From positions 3,017-34,140 of the forward strand of contig CALSCR010000652.1 of the NCBI GenBank assembly GCA_943704495.1: a DNA stretch of 31,124 nt, written 5' to 3'. Every line of letters starts with the position of its first letter. The stretch's first letter is position 1. A model generated the notes under the pieces. It searched no databases. It was given only the letters and a program-made list of their open reading frames with translations, and was not told the origin of the DNA. The DNA is from Pigoraptor chileana. Its lineage: Eukaryota > Opisthokonta > Filasterea. The translations under genes and the position numbers were made by a program. Below are positions 29,962-31,124 of this stretch, piece by piece.

Positions 29962-30776
29962 GTTAGTAGTCGATGGAGCCGCTCATCTGCATTGCTGTCA
30001 AACCGATGCTGATATGCAGGTCTTTACTTGTGCCTGCCACAATGTGTGTGCAACGTAGTCGACAAGCACCCTGTTCTCGTGCACTGTCTCGCACTCTGCC
30101 GATTGCATTTGACTGTCACACGTACATTAATGCTTCTTTTATTGCTCTACTCAAACTTCGTTTGTGTAAACTGAGTATGATTATGACTCCCATGACACTA
30201 ACTGGTCATGCATATTTTATTATTAAATACAGACTTCCTGAATCTGCTGTGACCGCGGAGGCCATTGTGGAATGGATCGGCTCCGTCCTTGGTGCGTCAC
30301 TGTGTAATGACTTTCAGTTGGCTGAACTGAGCCTCACATTCCTCCGTCACTGTAATTGTTGTCATGCCATGCCATGAGATATCTATTTACAAGTGACAAG
30401 TGCGTGCAGTCCCATATGGATCGCATGTGTTTCCTGTCTCCGTCTCCGTCTCCGTCTCACCCAATTTGAAAGTGCCCCATTCGCATGTTGTTGGCGGTGT
30501 CATCATTGTCAGATACAGATTATGTAATGGCTGCATGCATATGCATGCATTCATTCGGAACGTGTGCAAGAATGCACATTGGAATGATATGTCGACTCCT
30601 CTGGATTAATGTGATAATGCGTCTCATTTCAAGTGACTCGACCGATGCAGGCACTTCGGGTAGTGTGTCGGTGCAGCGGCCTCCGCCCGCTCTTGTGGAG
30701 CTGACGCCAGCAAACTTTGCGCAAATCGCACGCAGCGAAAAGGATCGAGGTGCTTTTGTCGAATTTTACGCCCCCT
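28975..30776 (+). CDS. Protein disulfide isomerase-like protein, 5' part
   Basis: Five exons are visible: 28975-29115, 29325-29370, 29667-29853, 30233-30291 and 30651-30776; the gene continues past the right edge (30777-31124 is intron). A signal peptide (MRSLCMLLVCVAVSSLFGV, after an optional 4-residue lead) directs it to the ER. Thioredoxin domain 1 reads IIELTADNFDEVVNGGKSVF, VKFYKQ, then SNTDCERFIGEF, VTVARVDGG, IRRIGVRSFPSFLLFPRGK. Its active site has NTDC in place of CGHC, so only one cysteine remains. Domain 2 begins ALVELTPANFAQIARSEKD and GAFVEFYAP, where the window's last exon ends inside the codon expected to be Trp of WCGHC. The exon 3 acceptor lies beside a CA repeat and is the least certain joint. 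Confidence 0.85.
29398..29450 (+). repeat. Dispersed intronic element, copy 3
   Basis: This copy contains gagtccgtgggcccagcgcc followed by taagacactgacatgatcct and acatt. It starts about 27 bp after a PDI-like donor site, on the sense strand. It is the longest match to the copy at 8434 on its left side and to the copy at 11758 on its right side. Confidence 0.75.
29588..29660 (+). repeat. (CA)n microsatellite before a PDI-like acceptor
   Basis: A CA run of about 50 bp with at/tg interruptions ends a few bases before the acceptor tacaacag at 29666. It acts in place of a normal pyrimidine tract. Confidence 0.92.
29930..29961 (+). repeat. (AGTC)n tetranucleotide repeat
   Basis: About seven agtc units, one altered to agta, lie in PDI-like intron 29854-30232. 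The unit is the same CAGT word that is enriched in the spacers. Confidence 0.9.
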
Positions 30777-31107
30777 GTGAGTACACTTCATTTTTAATTA
30801 TTAATTACATTGGTGCACTGTTACCCAGACACTGCGATTGTGTCTGGACATTCACATTACACAGTCGGTATGCTGTGAACGACTCTCTATCGAGCACTGT
30901 GACTCATGTCATTTTAGCGATTTGTTTTTCTGATTGAAACTGAACTGTATGGTGTTAGTACGGAATCCCATCCACACTGCAGCCCTTGCATTCACCTGTC
31001 AATTAATGCTGTCTGCACATTCAATGACATCCCGCTTATCATTCTTTGTTTGACATTAACACGACTATTATATGTGTGCCATCTTTCCTGTGCGTAACAA
31101 ATTACTT

Positions 31108-31124
31108 GGGGGGGGGGGGGGGGG
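31108..31124 (+). other. Terminal poly-G run
   Basis: Seventeen G residues end the window inside the PDI-like gene. This may be the end of an assembled contig or a sequencing artefact rather than real sequence. Confidence 0.6.

Overview
This is nuclear DNA from an intron-rich eukaryote that builds a flagellum, most likely a free-living single-celled protist. Nine protein genes can be reconstructed with confidence, seven of them split by short GT-AG introns. DRC4/GAS8 (axonemal nexin-dynein regulatory complex) and POC5 (centriole) both imply a motile cilium. GT/CA microsatellites fill many introns and spacers. I cannot place the lineage more closely from sequence alone.

Layout, left to right. 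183-1383 (+) is the 3' end of DRC4. 1677-3363 (-) is a complete ICMT (prenylcysteine carboxyl methyltransferase, 6 exons). 3364-5303 is a gene-free spacer with a 55-bp tandem repeat and two TATA boxes facing outward. 5304-6788 (+) is an intronless secreted tyrosinase. 7182-9735 (-) is POC5 (7 exons). 10312-14539 (+) is an ABCB-type half transporter (7 exons) whose ATPase domain has lost nearly every catalytic motif. 15409-17355 (+) is an ENTR1/SDCCAG3-like endosomal coiled-coil protein (5 exons). 18133-19560 (-) is an intronless ARMC6. 19561-21756 is a spacer with an 84-bp minisatellite. 21757-22101 (+) is a small SBDS N-terminal/Rtc3 (FYSH)-like ORF. 22322-22527 holds a faint ankyrin-like relic. 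22959-25518 (-) is fructose-1,6-bisphosphatase (7 exons). 26211-28407 (+) is an AidB-type acyl-CoA dehydrogenase (3 exons) with a probable mitochondrial leader. 28975 to the right edge (+) is the 5' part of a multi-domain protein disulfide isomerase-like gene.

The genes do not form one pathway. Two ciliary/centriolar genes and one endosomal trafficking gene lie in the left half, and metabolic genes lie on the right. FBPase and the AidB-like gene are divergent and share about 690 bp that contains a perfect 18-bp palindrome and a CRE-type palindrome.

The most unusual items are the conserved but apparently ATPase-dead ABC protein, a dispersed ~45-bp element present in introns of three different genes on both strands, a PDI domain with a one-cysteine active site, introns with GT-rich tracts on the sense strand next to the donor, and spacers strongly enriched in CAGT/ACTG. 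I found no CRISPR array, tRNA, rRNA or recognisable transposon or virus-derived element.
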